From Pilasporangium apinafurcum (taxonomy: Eukaryota > Oomycota > Peronosporomycetes > Pythiales > Pythiaceae), in contig BCKE01000016.1 of the NCBI GenBank assembly GCA_001600495.1, positions 553,291 to 617,290 of the forward strand: a stretch of DNA of 64,000 bases, read 5' to 3'. Within the stretch, counting starts at the first letter, position 1. Each line of letters opens with the position of its first letter. Shown here piece by piece: positions 22,090 to 33,595 of this stretch. Below the pieces are notes generated by a model. It was not told where the DNA came from. It saw only the letters and a list, made by a program, of their open reading frames with translations, and did not search any database. The translations under genes were made by a program, and so were the position numbers.

Positions 22090-23159
22090 ATGGACGTTTC
22101 CTCTGCGTCTTCTGCTTCTACCTCTGCGCGGCGGAGTGATTTACCAGTGTCTGTATCCACGAATGTGCGCCCTCCCACTAGAGGCAGTGGCTCTCCAGAG
22201 TCGCGTGCGCGGCTGCTGGCAAGAGAACCGTCAAGTACTGTGAATGAAGAAGCACATGCTGTTCGGATGAATGTGCTCAACAGCAGTGTCCAAGAGGCAC
22301 GTGATGCACGAAACTCGCGATTGATCATGTGGGTGATCACACTCGTGAACGTGCCGCAGATTGTAGCGGCGGCGATTATTATGGGGCTCAAATGGCGAGA
22401 GGAGACACTCTGCTACCGCATCCAGATCTGGGTGCTACTGCACACGATTCATCTAGCGCTGACGCTCTCCTTGGAGTGGACACTCTATTTCCTGAATACA
22501 ACGACTAACAACCGCACGATTCGACTGCGTGAACAATATATGGCGTATCTCAGTCAAATTAAATATGGGCTTGACCTCGCCGGTTTGTTTTGGTTCTTGG
22601 TGGGGAACATGTGGGTCATCAGTGACGGTGACCGGTGTGATGATGGATCAACGATGTATCATTTGGCGCTCTGGATGATCATTATCTCATACGCCAAGAT
22701 CTTTTTACCGTGTCTGCTGCTACTGGCGCTATTACCAGTGATTTGCTTCTGTCTGCCGTGTGTCATCCGCCTGCTCAGTCGATTGCAGGATCCCATGCGA
22801 GGCAAAGGAGCGACAAAAGAGGTAAACAACACATTCTCTGGATTTTTTGTTTGTTTTATCGGCCCAGTGACGCGTGTTTCTTAACGATTTTTAATTATTA
22901 GGCAATTAATCGGCTGACAACACAAAAATTCGCTTCATCGATGTTTACTCCAGAAGACTCGAGCTGCTGTATTTGCCTAAACGACTACGAAGTACATCAG
23001 GAGCTGCGGGTATTGCCGTGTACGCATCATTTCCATAAGGAGTGCGTGGACGAATGGTTGGTGGTCAATTCCACTTGTCCGACGTGTCGAAAATCCATCT
23101 ACGACAACGCCCCAACCGATCAGCATGGTACAGAAGAAGACGTGCTGAGGAATGTGTAG
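22090..23159 (+). CDS. Multi-pass membrane RING-H2 E3 ligase (2 exons, 329 aa)
   Basis: Exon 1 is 22090-22821 and exon 2 is 22902-23159; the 80-nt intron starts GTAAAC and ends TTAG, phase 0. The N-terminal 65 residues are Ser/Arg-rich. Four to five hydrophobic segments follow (LIMWVITLVNVPQIVAAAI, IQIWVLLHTIHLALTL, LDLAGLFWFLVGNMWVI, LALWMIIISYAKIFLPC and a following LLLLALLPVICFCLP). The C-terminus encoded by exon 2 has a complete RING-H2 finger: CCICLNDY, then LPCTHHFHKECVDEWL and CPTC. This is a typical membrane-anchored ubiquitin ligase layout with a cytosolic C-terminal RING. The substrate is unknown. It converges with the LRR gene 248 bp downstream. Confidence 0.85.
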
Positions 23160-23406
23160 AGGTCGCAAATGCCAAGAACGGAGCGAGAAGTGACAAAGAA
23201 ACAAAAGATTGTCACATGGTGATGCGTGTGTTTTTGTGTGCTTCTGTCTCCATATATATTTCTAGTGGGTATGAATTACTTCTTTTTTTACTACTCGCGA
23301 TTGTTTTGCTCGAAAGTGTCGGTGGCTCGCTGGACGTCTTTTTCTAAGGATTGCTCACATTGCTTGAGCAGATCTACGTTGTTTCACACATGATGTTGGA
23401 GTGTAT

Positions 23407-24594
23407 TCACAGTGGATAGAGATATAGGAAGAGGGTGCTTTTGCCTTCCAGTTTGCGTGTGTGTTGACGAATAAACCCGTCGATATCAATTGGTGGTAGG
23501 CTGAAATCAAAGTCTCCTGATAGTTACAATTTCCGACCGCAATCAATCCAAACAATTTACAAGGAATTTTTCCAAGTGTCATAAGGAATATAATCCGAAA
23601 ACACTCATACCTGCGCTGATAGAGGGTTTTTCATCTTTCTCTGGTGAATCCATTTTCGGTCTGTTGTTGGGTGTATCGTGGATTACCTAGATGAGGAAAG
23701 ATGGAAAGTGGTCGGTTTTCTCATATTGACCATTCAAGCTCATGAGCTTTGACTCATTTCCCACCCACCTCATACAGTGCGACTGTTTCTCCGTTGAAAA
23801 TGAGAAGATCTGGGAATGCTCTTTTCGCGGCATCAAGCAAATCTCTACAAGTGCTTTTAATGGGATTATCGTTCAAGTTCAGATGTCGAAGACGCGGTAG
23901 CTTTAAACAATAGTCCATTAGACAAGCTATAATCAAACTGTAATTAGGACAACAGAGGATCTAGAACGCACTCACTTTGCCACCGAGCGTCTGGAAGTCT
24001 ATTGACGCGATCTGATTGCCCTGTTTGTAGGGAAAGTGTGAATCGAGGTTGAATCTCATTGAGTCAGTCCTATAATCTCTGGTGTAAAACATATCCAACT
24101 TACAGCAACAAAAAGTTCTTCCAATGCTGGATATGAAGAAAGCTCATCTAGTTAGAATAGGATTATGATCCAGTCAGCACAAATTAATTTGATAGTGTGT
24201 ATTGTCATCAACTAGCAGGTGTTTTTACCGATCGACATGAGGTGGTTGTTGGAGAGGTTTAGTGATCGCAAGAAGAGCATGGAAGACATTCCCTCGACCG
24301 ATTGTAGCTATAGAGATATCAAAAGTTTTTGTCAGCTGTGTGCAGCCGACAGGCACATACTGCGTCGACAAACGGTCACCTTATTACCGGAGAGATCAAG
24401 TTCGACAACATTCACACACGCATCTAATACACGCGCCAGTCCCGAGATTCCTACGACAATGACGAACTTGAATAATTGGGACGAAGAAAGAAAGAGAAAG
24501 CTATTTTACCAGCGTTCGAGAGGTCCAACATTGTGATACATGTGAGGTCGAAATGCTTACTGCGCCGCTTGATTAGCTCCACAGACAGTTCCAT
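23407..24594 (-). CDS. LRRC61-like leucine-rich repeat protein, about 8 exons
   Basis: A small LRR gene broken into short exons on the minus strand: 24510-24594, 24380-24450, 24229-24307, 24104-24147, 23976-24020 (or ending at 23984), 23769-23926 (or from 23937), 23611-23686 and 23407-23516. Splice joints restore LRR reading: TMLDLSNAGISGLARVLDA, then VVELDLSGNKLQSVEG, LRSLNLSNNHLMSI, YPALEELFVAGNQIASID, RLRHLNLNDNPIKS and DLLIFNGETV. Order and wording follow the LRRC61 type (one block of LRRs with an LRR cap, acidic C-terminal tail). The exon 5/6 junction is ambiguous: with a GTGAGT donor the frame does not join cleanly, while a GTGGCA donor to an ATTATAG acceptor does. No signal peptide is seen; likely a cytoplasmic protein-interaction protein. 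Confidence 0.7.
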
Positions 24595-26197
24595 GGGCGA
24601 TAAACACGTCGAGTGCTGTGGATGAAGGGTCACAGATTTGAAATAATAAGTTGTTTATATGGAGGGTGAGCCTTCATCAAGTGACCACACCGCGATAAAC
24701 GAAACTTTCTATTCAGAAACATCCACAGTGATCCATTGATATCGATGTAGCCAACAAAAGCATTAATCTTTCTTACCGCGGTATTCATTCGCATATTATG
24801 GCAACTATCCGCTCCCTGCCTCGTGTATTTCCTATTTATAAGAGAAGTACAACCATTTTTTACTGAGATCCCACAATTCTGGGTTCACCTCATTAAATAA
24901 TCGATCATGTAGATTTTGAGGTGCGTTCATGCGGTACATAGGATACTGCGCTCACACGCCATCGTCTCCATTTTCATGTGTCTTTCCGTAGTACTACCAC
25001 CATTTTCCATCGTCTAACCATCACAGGAGCTCCCTAAGGTACTGCTTCATATGCCACATTTTGATTCAATCTTCACGAGGAGAGACTACACGAAAAATGC
25101 GCCTATCATCGGCAAACATCCGATTCCTTGGTTGTTTCCCTCTGCGACAAACACACAACATTTTCAATCCTGCATCAAGAGCGGTCATGAAACACTATCA
25201 GATATTGAATCATCAAGGATACCCATACGATACGCACATGTTGACTCATTTTAGACACGAAGAAGAACAGAAATGACTACCACCGCTGTCATTCATCTGA
25301 CAAAAAGTCACTTGCGTGTTTTTTCACATTATAAAAGACTCGTTGCGCAACACGTTGCATGTCTACATGCTGACTCTGATATTTGCACCGGAATTTGTCC
25401 TCTCTAGACCACCAGCATGGGTAAAGTGGAGTGTTATGCACCAGAACGAGCGTTAGGAACAGGCCGTCAGGCGATATTTTAGTGTCAAGAAGCGAAGACA
25501 TGCGCGGCAAGTGGCGCAGAGAATGACCGGACACGGAAGATCGCGTCTGGTATTCCCGCGACACGCAATGATACCTGCCGAATCGACGATGCTCCTCTCA
25601 ATAAAAAACTCATCTCCATTTGGTCAATACTTTGTTCTTATTTTGAGTATTATTCAGGTTCTTCATTTCAAAAGTCAGTTGAAGTTAAGCTACGAGAAAG
25701 CAACAATCACTGGAGACGCAAGGCTGTGCACCTTTGAAATATGGAAAGAGAGGGTGAGACCAGTCAATAATCTATGGGGAGGAGCAGTCTCGTAACCTTC
25801 GGGGTGAAGCCGATTATATCGTTTCTGAAGTCTTCGGCTGCAGCGTGTATCGGTACAAATCGATCAGGACGACATCTGCACAAACGCTGAAGTTGAACTT
25901 TTGATATTACGTTCTCAAGGAATATGTTTAGTGGGTGTTGATTTGATTTTATTTTTATTTATTTGGTCTACTGGATTTGCTGATGTTCAAAGAAAATTCA
26001 GCAAAGTAGCTTCCCAATAAGGATCATATTTTATTTTGGCGGTACTCGGAAATATTTGTGTGGTACTACCATGGAGTCCATTTATCAATCGAAAGGATCA
26101 AACCGAAATGAGTACTTCTCTCTCGCTTCCTTCCCTCTCTCTCTCTCTCTCTCTCTTTCGTTCTTTCTATTACATTTTTGGTAGTGGCGTATGTGTC
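24595..26197. other. 1.6-kb intergenic region, no gene supported
   Basis: Several frames of 60-95 codons on both strands (such as 25289-25564 minus and 25511-25795 plus) lack an ATG at a sensible place, recognisable motifs or splice continuation. A CT microsatellite sits at about 26130-26157. Confidence 0.45.
26130..26157 (+). repeat. (CT)n microsatellite
   Basis: An uninterrupted run of about ten CT units after a pyrimidine-rich stretch, intergenic. Confidence 0.85.
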
Positions 26198-26386
26198 ATG
26201 CATCCGCTAATGACGCGACATCCTGATCGCCAGTTGACGCTTTCTATGCCTGGGCGACCAGAACAACCACGTCATTTTCGGAGGTTAATTTCCTGTCTTG
26301 TTTCTGGATTATTAGCAGCTTTTTTAATCATCAGAACTGTCCTGCTTTTAACCTCACGTTCTGTCATTACCCCCGCTTTGAGTTGA
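26198..26386 (+). CDS. Possible 62-aa single-pass membrane protein
   Basis: The frame from ATG 26198 encodes a basic N-terminus (MTRHPDRQLTL...RPEQPRHFRR) followed by one hydrophobic stretch, LISCLVSGLLAAFLIIRTVL, and a short tail. A pyrimidine-rich region precedes it. No family is recognised and chance is a real alternative. Confidence 0.22.
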   Translation: MHPLMTRHPDRQLTLSMPGRPEQPRHFRRLISCLVSGLLAAFLIIRTVLLLTSRSVITPALS

Positions 26387-26835
26387 AGTATCTACTCATA
26401 TCTGACAAAAAAAATGTGTACAATGAAGAGATGAGCTACAGAATTTTTCTTTTTTATTCAAATAAATCCATTTCAAGAGGTTAATATTACTTGGCAAAAT
26501 ATTGTATTCCATAAAAAATAAAATATTAATAAAAAAAGAATATTAAATTTAACGTTTTTCAAACCACGTCACCACAAACCAACCTTGCACAGAAACGTGG
26601 CTGGCAGAAGTGCTGACGCGGTCTCGCAATCCATGCAAACGCAAAATTGAAGCGCAGCAGCAGCCAGAGAAGAAAAAGAGGAACAAAATGGTGGAACTCA
26701 CTTCGTTTGATACACTTATCTACATGTTGTCTTCACCGTCTCTTGTACGACAGCTTGAAGAGCAGCGTGGGATCTCTAGGGGGCAGAAGAGGTGGAGATG
26801 GCTCCCTCAGTTAGTTAGCAGTCATTCACTTTCTT

Positions 26836-26851
26836 CTCATTCTCCAATTGG
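26836..26851 (+). promoter_or_regulatory. Oomycete core promoter of the MFS gene
   Basis: CTCATTCTCCAATTGG matches the oomycete initiator plus flanking consensus (CTCATTYYNCAWTT) almost perfectly and lies 66 bp before ATG 26917. It implies that the overlapping upstream frame starting at 26689 lies mostly before the transcription start. Confidence 0.6.
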
Positions 26852-26916
26852 CTTGCCGACCCGCAAAGCGCCGGAAAACCTCCTTTCAGAAGAATCAAGA
26901 CAAACAGACAGCAATA

Positions 26917-28617
26917 ATGGGCGTAGAAGCAGCTTCTCCGAACCCAGACGTTGAAACCAGTCAACCGAAGAGCGGTGTACTTCACAAGATTAGCGGAATT
27001 ATCCGCCAGCACTGGACGGTGCCACCAAAGCATCGCACGCCGGAGCAAAATGAAGCCGAAGATTGGCTATTGACATTTTACTTGGGCAAGAACCGCTATT
27101 TCAATATCCCCTTATTGCGGTTTTCGCGATGGTATCTCTTCTTTGCCTCGTTTGTCGTGCAGTTTTGCATCGGCTCGTTGTATTCGTGGTCCGTGTTTAA
27201 CAAACCCATTGACACACATATTTACGATGATCCGCTTGCTGCGAAAGCTGTGAATGCCTTCTACACTGCCGTTGGTGTGTTTGGCACTACCACTGCGATC
27301 ATGGGACCATGGATCGAACGCAATGGGCCACGTGCGGGAGTGTGTCTCGGTACGACGTCGTACTTGATCGGCCACATGATTGTTGCTATTGGTCTGCATT
27401 ACAAGAAGATGGCGTGGGTCATCATTGGCTACGGCATTTTCTGTGGCTTTGGTATGGGGCTGTGCTACATTTCACCTGTGTCTGCGCTTCAAAAATGGTT
27501 TCCAGACTACCGAGGCACAGCGGCCGGTTTCGCTGTTGGTGGGTATGGTGCTGGATCGGTCGTGTGGGGGAAGGCGTACATTCCAATCATCAATGCCGTG
27601 GGACTACCATCGACATTTGTGGTGCTAGGCTGCGTCATGCCATTCTGCATGTACATTTGTGCCATCATCTTGCGTACTCCACATCACGAATTCACAGTCG
27701 GGGGACTTAACATCCACGGCGAAGCCGTGGAAGAAGCTGATCAGGCACTACAACGTGGTGAGAAGTTGAGTGTCATGTCCAGTCACGAGTACGAATCTAT
27801 TACGACCCCAACAGCCAAGCAGTTGCATGATGCGATGGAACCGGAGACTTCGGCGCAGACGCAAGTGCGTCAGCTCTCGCTCATCGACGCAATCAAGACA
27901 ATCGACTTTGTGTTCATGTACATCATGTTCTTTGCGAATCAGCTCTTTGGACTCATTGTGCTCTCAAAGTTATCGACCATGTGTACCGACATCTTTAGCA
28001 AGAGCGCTGACAAAGGCGCCGACATTGTTTCAATCAACGGCGTTTTCAATTGCTGCGGCCGCTTATTATTCCCAGCGTTCTCGGATGCATTCATCCGCCT
28101 CACCAAAGTTGAACCAGCAACGGGACGTAAATACATTTTTTACTACACGTTGGCATCGCAGGTGATCATTGTCGGCGCCATCCCCACGGTTATCCGCAAT
28201 GAATATTTCACACTTTTCTGCTTCATGGTGTTCGTGTTGACTGCGAGCTATGGTGGTGGGTTTGGCTCGATTCCGTGCTTCTTGACCGACATGTTTGGTG
28301 CGTTTAACATCGGCGCGATGCATGGGCTGATCCTCACGGCCTGGTCTATTGGCGGTGTCGTCGGCGGCATCACTTTCAATAATCAGTATAAATCAGCCAT
28401 TATCGATGGTACGACCATCCCGGAAGCGTACATCCAGAACATCCACAAGATCTTTGTATTGGTTATCATTGGTTTTGTATTCGTGTTCATGGTGCGTACG
28501 AACCCGAAGGACCGCTTTGCACCAGGGTACCGCTACAGCATCTTTGGCAAGACTATCATCAGCATCAAGTCACGACATCAACCAGAGGAGCCACTTCTCA
28601 ACAACAATGCTGTCTAA
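26917..28617 (+). CDS. OFA-family MFS transporter (566 aa)
   Basis: A twelve-helix major facilitator protein of the oxalate/formate antiporter type (monocarboxylate-like carriers). The first helix has FASFVVQFCIGSLYSWSVF, the OFA signature region. Further hallmarks are GPWIERNGPRAG, GYGIFCGFGMGLCYISPVS with LQKWFPDYRG (the conserved W-P-x-x-R-G after helix 4), a cytosolic loop of about 70 residues between the halves, and GGGFGSIPCFLTDMFG in the second half. It is single exon. The true start is ATG 26917; the longer in-frame extension to 26848 begins with TTG. The substrate is likely a small organic acid but cannot be read from sequence. Location is the plasma membrane or an organelle. Confidence 0.88.
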   Translation: MGVEAASPNPDVETSQPKSGVLHKISGIIRQHWTVPPKHRTPEQNEAEDWLLTFYLGKNRYFNIPLLRFSRWYLFFASFVVQFCIGSLYSWSVFNKPIDTHIYDDPLAAKAVNAFYTAVGVFGTTTAIMGPWIERNGPRAGVCLGTTSYLIGHMIVAIGLHYKKMAWVIIGYGIFCGFGMGLCYISPVSALQKWFPDYRGTAAGFAVGGYGAGSVVWGKAYIPIINAVGLPSTFVVLGCVMPFCMYICAIILRTPHHEFTVGGLNIHGEAVEEADQALQRGEKLSVMSSHEYESITTPTAKQLHDAMEPETSAQTQVRQLSLIDAIKTIDFVFMYIMFFANQLFGLIVLSKLSTMCTDIFSKSADKGADIVSINGVFNCCGRLLFPAFSDAFIRLTKVEPATGRKYIFYYTLASQVIIVGAIPTVIRNEYFTLFCFMVFVLTASYGGGFGSIPCFLTDMFGAFNIGAMHGLILTAWSIGGVVGGITFNNQYKSAIIDGTTIPEAYIQNIHKIFVLVIIGFVFVFMVRTNPKDRFAPGYRYSIFGKTIISIKSRHQPEEPLLNNNAV

Positions 28618-28904
28618 GACGATGAAGATGAGGATGAAGTACTCATTGGTGGCTACAAAACGCTCTTATCAGTAGTGCTTGTTTTTTCTTTCTGTCTAGT
28701 ATACTTTGCATGTCGTTGTTTTAGCTCTTTTATAAGTGAAGAAGATACCATTATTCATATCCACATTCTTATTCACTTTGTTAGACAAATTGATGCACAG
28801 GGATCACGTAGAAAAGTCTCACGCGTAGCAAATAAATATCCTGTTGCAAGTAGACTCCATCACTAATCAAATGTTCTTTTACATGTACGAATGCGTTTAA
28901 CCCT

Positions 28905-31900
28905 TTACTGCTCATGAGAAGCGTGGTTTGGACACAACCATCGTATGCTGTAATTGGTCGCATGCTGATCCTCCATTCTGAACTGTGCTAATCCAGACCA
29001 TGCGTTTTGAATTCGACGATGCTTTTCTCGTTTTCCACTGACAGCAGTCGTAGTAGAAAGCACGTCTAGTAAACTCTGCACAAATTCTCGCTTCTCTTGA
29101 CTAAACACCAAGCACTTGAGTTCGTCCATTACTTGCTGCGCAGCCTCTTTCTCCTCACTAGCTAGTAGTTCTTCCAACGGTTTGAGTGTCATGGCACTAA
29201 AGGAATTCACTGGAATGAGCGCCATTTTGTCTAAAGCACAATAGAATTTCGTCAATTCCATCCAATGCGGCAGCGACAGTCCACTCGCTTCAGCGATGTG
29301 CAGCACTGGATCGGACGACAACATCGCTTTGGCTTCAAGGAAGAGCTTTGTTTCCTGCACAAGTGGTGCCACTAGCGAAACCATTGACAATGCTACCATT
29401 CTCTCTGCTTTGACAGGACCTGTGGCTACGCAACATGTACTGAATTCCATATCACTTTCGCACATGAACAGCAGTGGAAACAGAACATCTGTCTTTGCGA
29501 CTTTGTGCTGTTCGATGACAATCGTCAGATGGGTGATCCACTCATCGACAGTGAAGCACACATCGAGACCGATTTCCTCTGGCGGTAGAAAAAAGCAGAG
29601 AGTTGGAGGTGTTGTTGGTTCCATATCACTTTGCACATGCTTAACAAAGATTGATGATGGGCGGGGTGCCTGTTGAAGCTGAAACAACTCCTGTTCGTAG
29701 GCTTGAAGTACGCGATGGCGACGGATTGCCTCGATCGTTGGACGCTGACTGGGTTGACGATTGAGACACAATCGCAAGAGTTGCTTCACGTCTTCGTGCG
29801 GGACGTATAGCGCAATAGACCTTTCGAAGGTAAAAGAGGGTTCAGCAACGCGTTGAAGCATGTGTCTAGGTTCGTCACAACCACGAAATTCGTCCAGATG
29901 CTTGGATGTAGCGTACATTTTCAGTAAAAGCACTCCAAGGCTCCACACATCCACTGAATAGGATGCCTGAAGGGCAGCAACACGTACAGCATCATTACTT
30001 TCATCTTCCGTGCTGTCATAAAGTGCATAGCGAGCCATTTCTGGAGCTAAATATTCGACGGCTGCTTCCGCATAACTGTCAATAGGGCAGCCAAATCTTG
30101 TTGAATGTTCCAGCGACTGAAATTTCAGTTGGTCATGGTTATGTAGCACCAAACTCTCCATATGCAAGCTGCCGTGAACAAAGTCGCGCGAATGCAGACA
30201 CTCGAGCGCATCCAACACACGACTAAATTGTTGGATGACTGAAAACTGATTCGATTTATCCAGTTGACCACGCGCGATGTGCAAGAGAGTTGTAGCGCTA
30301 CCTGCTTCCAGCAATAGCACCGAACACTTGGTGCCTTCAAACTCGTTTTCTGAGGCAATGTCCAGTAATTGTGGCACAAATCCCATGCAGGATTCATCGC
30401 GTTTCAAAATCTGCAGCGCTCTACACTCGTTGGCAGCCAACGAGCGATCATGCTCGATGTAAAAGCGCAATACGAGCTTTGTGTCTACTGAGATCTCGGA
30501 ATCATGCACTGGTTGACAATTGACCGCGAGCCAATGCTCCATCTCGGTCAGTTTCCCATATACAATGTACTTTTGCTTGTTAATTTCGATTGTTTTGCGG
30601 TCCTTCACGCTTGCTTCGAGTACAAGCCTGAGCTTTTTACGTGCAGTGTATCGGCTTTCTTTCGGCTTACCCATATCGGAGAAACCAGAAAACGCACCAA
30701 CTCCAGTTAGTGATTGGAGGTTCTTGCTCATGAGGAAGCCATTGGCCGCAGGCGTGACTTCCATTGATAGCGGAGATATGTTTGCAGAAGACTGAAGTTG
30801 GTCGTAGCGATAGCTACTTCTATCGGCTAGAGTTGGAGTGGCTGCCGTAGCGCTGCTTGCTTTTCCGTTACCATTGCGTCCGCCTGAGCTCTTGGGTCGA
30901 TGGTGGATCAATGACTCTGGTGCGGGTGTCATCATGACGAAAGACGAAGAAGACGATGAGAGCGAATTACTACGACGCAAAATGGAGAAATCATCCGTCG
31001 CCATAGACGTAAAAAGCGATCTCGAGGATAGTGTCGGTTTGTCAAACGGAGGCGGTAGCCCTCCGCTCAGCTGTAGTTGCTGTCGCTTTGCTTGGACATG
31101 ACGGCGGCGGATGAGGCAGACGCCGATGGCAAGTGCGATCAGTACAACGCACATGATGATCGCTACCAGGATGATGGTCGAAGAATTATAGGTTGAATTG
31201 CTACCGTCCGTGCCTGCTGTCTTGGTAGACTGATAGCTACTGCTATCTGCAGCAATAGGTAAACTTCCAAAAGCATCATTGACTTGTGAAGATGCTGTGG
31301 TTTCACTCGCGATTTTTTCTTTTACCGGATCGGGATTGAGTACACAGACGGTGAACGTCTGCGATAGTCCCTGGATTTCCTTCAAAACGCCATCAGAGCA
31401 TGGGAAGTGTGATGCAACGACGTTGTCCACTTGAAGAATTCCATTCTTCATCCACCGTGTCAGTGTGGGCTTGTTGGTAGAAGTCACCGAAATCTCGATA
31501 AATTGGTTAAGTCGGATGTCCAGACTACAATGTGAACACATACATCATAATGAATCAACTTTGATCATTAGATAACGATTGTGTGTGGATTGGATTGTCG
31601 TACTACTTGGCTGAAGCTTTAATGTCGTAAAACTCGTCTGGGATAGCACTGAGTGCATTGGAGTGAAGATCACTGCATTTACACACATGCTGAGTGAACT
31701 CATCAAGTAAATGACCAATGAGAGGAAGAAGATAAGACGTACATGTGTGTGATTTTAGATGAAGAAATAGAAGAATCATCAGCAAGTTCAAACGAAAACT
31801 TTTTCAACCCACAGCCCACGATGATGCTAACAAAAGCAAAAGTAATCCAGAAACGTAACGAAATGAACCGAATGCAACCAAGAGCAAAATGTGCACCTAG

Positions 31901-32558
31901 TTCTTACATTTGCTGGATGGAGCGAGGCAGCACAATATGCAATTCTGGATTTGCTAATGGAATGTCCTGTAGCTCCCTGCACACATAATACGATACGTAA
32001 GCGTCTTATTGAAAATATTCAAAACAACCAAAATAATTTTTCCTTACAAGACTTGCAAAGCTGAGAGCTGCTCAAATGCAGTTGGCTCGATCTCTACTGG
32101 CATCTGATGTACATAGGAAGGCTCAGCTGTGAGGGAGCTACCAGTATATCACAACACAAACACATCAAGAATCAGCAATTTTTTCCATATAGACGTGTCA
32201 AGCGAAGCAGTGAGTAAGCTTACAATGTGGTAAGCGTCGTGGAGATCAGTGGACCGAGGTAGGCAAACGTGGACGAAAGTTCGACTTGTGTAGGTTCCTG
32301 TGAGTCCAGCATAACCGTCATCGCTGAATTCACATAGAAGTTCGTCACTTGAGACGGATCAAAATTCAGGAACGATGAAGAAGCAGTTGCACCCTCTTCA
32401 TCATTGCATTGCAGTGTCCATATTGACTCTGAGGTAGCGCTTAAGGCTGTGGAGTTACATATTGAAGTGTTGGTGTTGGTGTGACTGGTAGTAGTGAAAG
32501 CAGCGGCGACAACGTGGCTACAGAGAAGCCACCACATCGATGAGACACGGAGACGCAT
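28905..32558 (-). CDS. LRR receptor-like pseudokinase, 5 exons, 1059 aa
   Basis: Exons on the minus strand: 32224-32558, 32048-32137, 31908-31976, 31607-31672 and 28905-31524. All introns are phase 2 with clean GT-AG ends, and the joined length is 3180 nt. The protein starts with a signal peptide (SSMWWLLCSHVVAAAF) and has an ectodomain with LRRs encoded one per small exon (FEQLSALQVLEL, IDLHSNALSAIPDEF). A single transmembrane helix follows (STIILVAIIMCVVLIALAIGVCLI), then a Ser-rich juxtamembrane stretch and a kinase-like domain. That domain keeps YLAPEMA (APE) and DVWSLGVLLLKM, but the HRD loop is FVHGSLHMESLVL and there is no DFG (HSTRFG instead), so catalysis is unlikely. A C-terminal region of about 230 residues is unassigned. 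Likely a cell-surface receptor signalling through partners. Confidence 0.82.
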
Positions 32559-33595
32559 GATGATTGACGTGCGAAAATGCGATCGTCCCGCGTGCGTCGT
32601 CGCGCTTTTTCCAAACTCTTGCCAGTTCGACGTCACAATGGAATGGCAGACTGTACCCAATTGCCCAAGACTGAGGTGTTCAGAGTTGCTGAGTGCTGCG
32701 AAGGGGAGGGAATTTTCTGTTGCCTCACTACTCTTAAATGGTATACAGTGTAGAAAGAACGACTGAAAAATGTTGTTCGGTTATTATAATTCCTCGCGCA
32801 TTCTCTTTGCATTCTTCTATGTTGACGGTAAATCGAAACGCCACCCACATGAACGTGGGTGGTTTCAGCACGACATGTCTGGATCGCAAAGAGCACAGAA
32901 GGGAGATGGGCGTAATGACTCAAATGAATCTATAATTTTACGAATTTTGTACTGGAGACCTACACGATTGACAACGTCAATTCTGCCTTTCCTTTTATAT
33001 GGCCAAAGCGATTGACGAGGCAAAAGGTAAAGAATTAAGAAACTTGACAATGAAATAGTTATCAGACCATGACGCTTCCTTTAAAACATCTACTGCTTTT
33101 GTAGAAAGCATTGTGTCCTTGACTTATCCTGTGTTGGGTTGATGTGGTCTTATTGTAGCTACGACTAGAGCTGTCGTGAGTATTAATGCTGAACAGAGTG
33201 GGAGATTACATGGAAACGGCACTATGGGTTACCAACCTCCCACCCACCTCACAAAGCAGCTTTGCCGATGACCAGCACTCAGCCGTACCTGTTCAGGATG
33301 AATGACGAGTCGTACTCGTACTTCTGAACTCTCGCCTGGCTTTTTCACACGGTCGCACGTAGCAAGAGAGAGAGAGAGGATAAGAATCGTCAAGGAAGCT
33401 TTTCCCTCTCTGGACTTCATTGGCTTCACTGCCAAACACTCCAGTAAGAGAATTCAGCCATCAAGGAAACAATGATAGCCAAACCATCATAAAAATACCT
33501 CCACAGCAAAAAAATGTTGCTGTTGTGCCATTTGTTAATAAAGAGGTGTAATTTTGAAACCAAACAAACGCAACAGGGAACTTTTACATGTTTGT
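32559..33595. other. Intergenic, no gene supported
   Basis: This is the 5' region of the pseudokinase and the 3' flank of glutamate dehydrogenase. A minus-strand frame ending at a possible GT donor near 33289 begins MKSREGKASLTILILSLSLA (from about 33420), which could be a signal-peptide exon. I could not find a convincing following exon, so it is not called as a gene. Confidence 0.4.

Noticed and set aside
25289-25564. Minus-strand 91-codon ORF in the 1.6-kb gap
   Set aside because: Opens with GTG, has no signal peptide or motif, and an overlapping frame looks equally good.
26610-26954. Upstream ORF overlapping the MFS start
   Set aside because: Most of it lies before the predicted transcription start at the core promoter (26836-26851).
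33229-33435. Possible signal-peptide exon with MKSREGKASLTILILSLSLA
   Set aside because: A plausible GT donor follows, but no second exon continues it convincingly.
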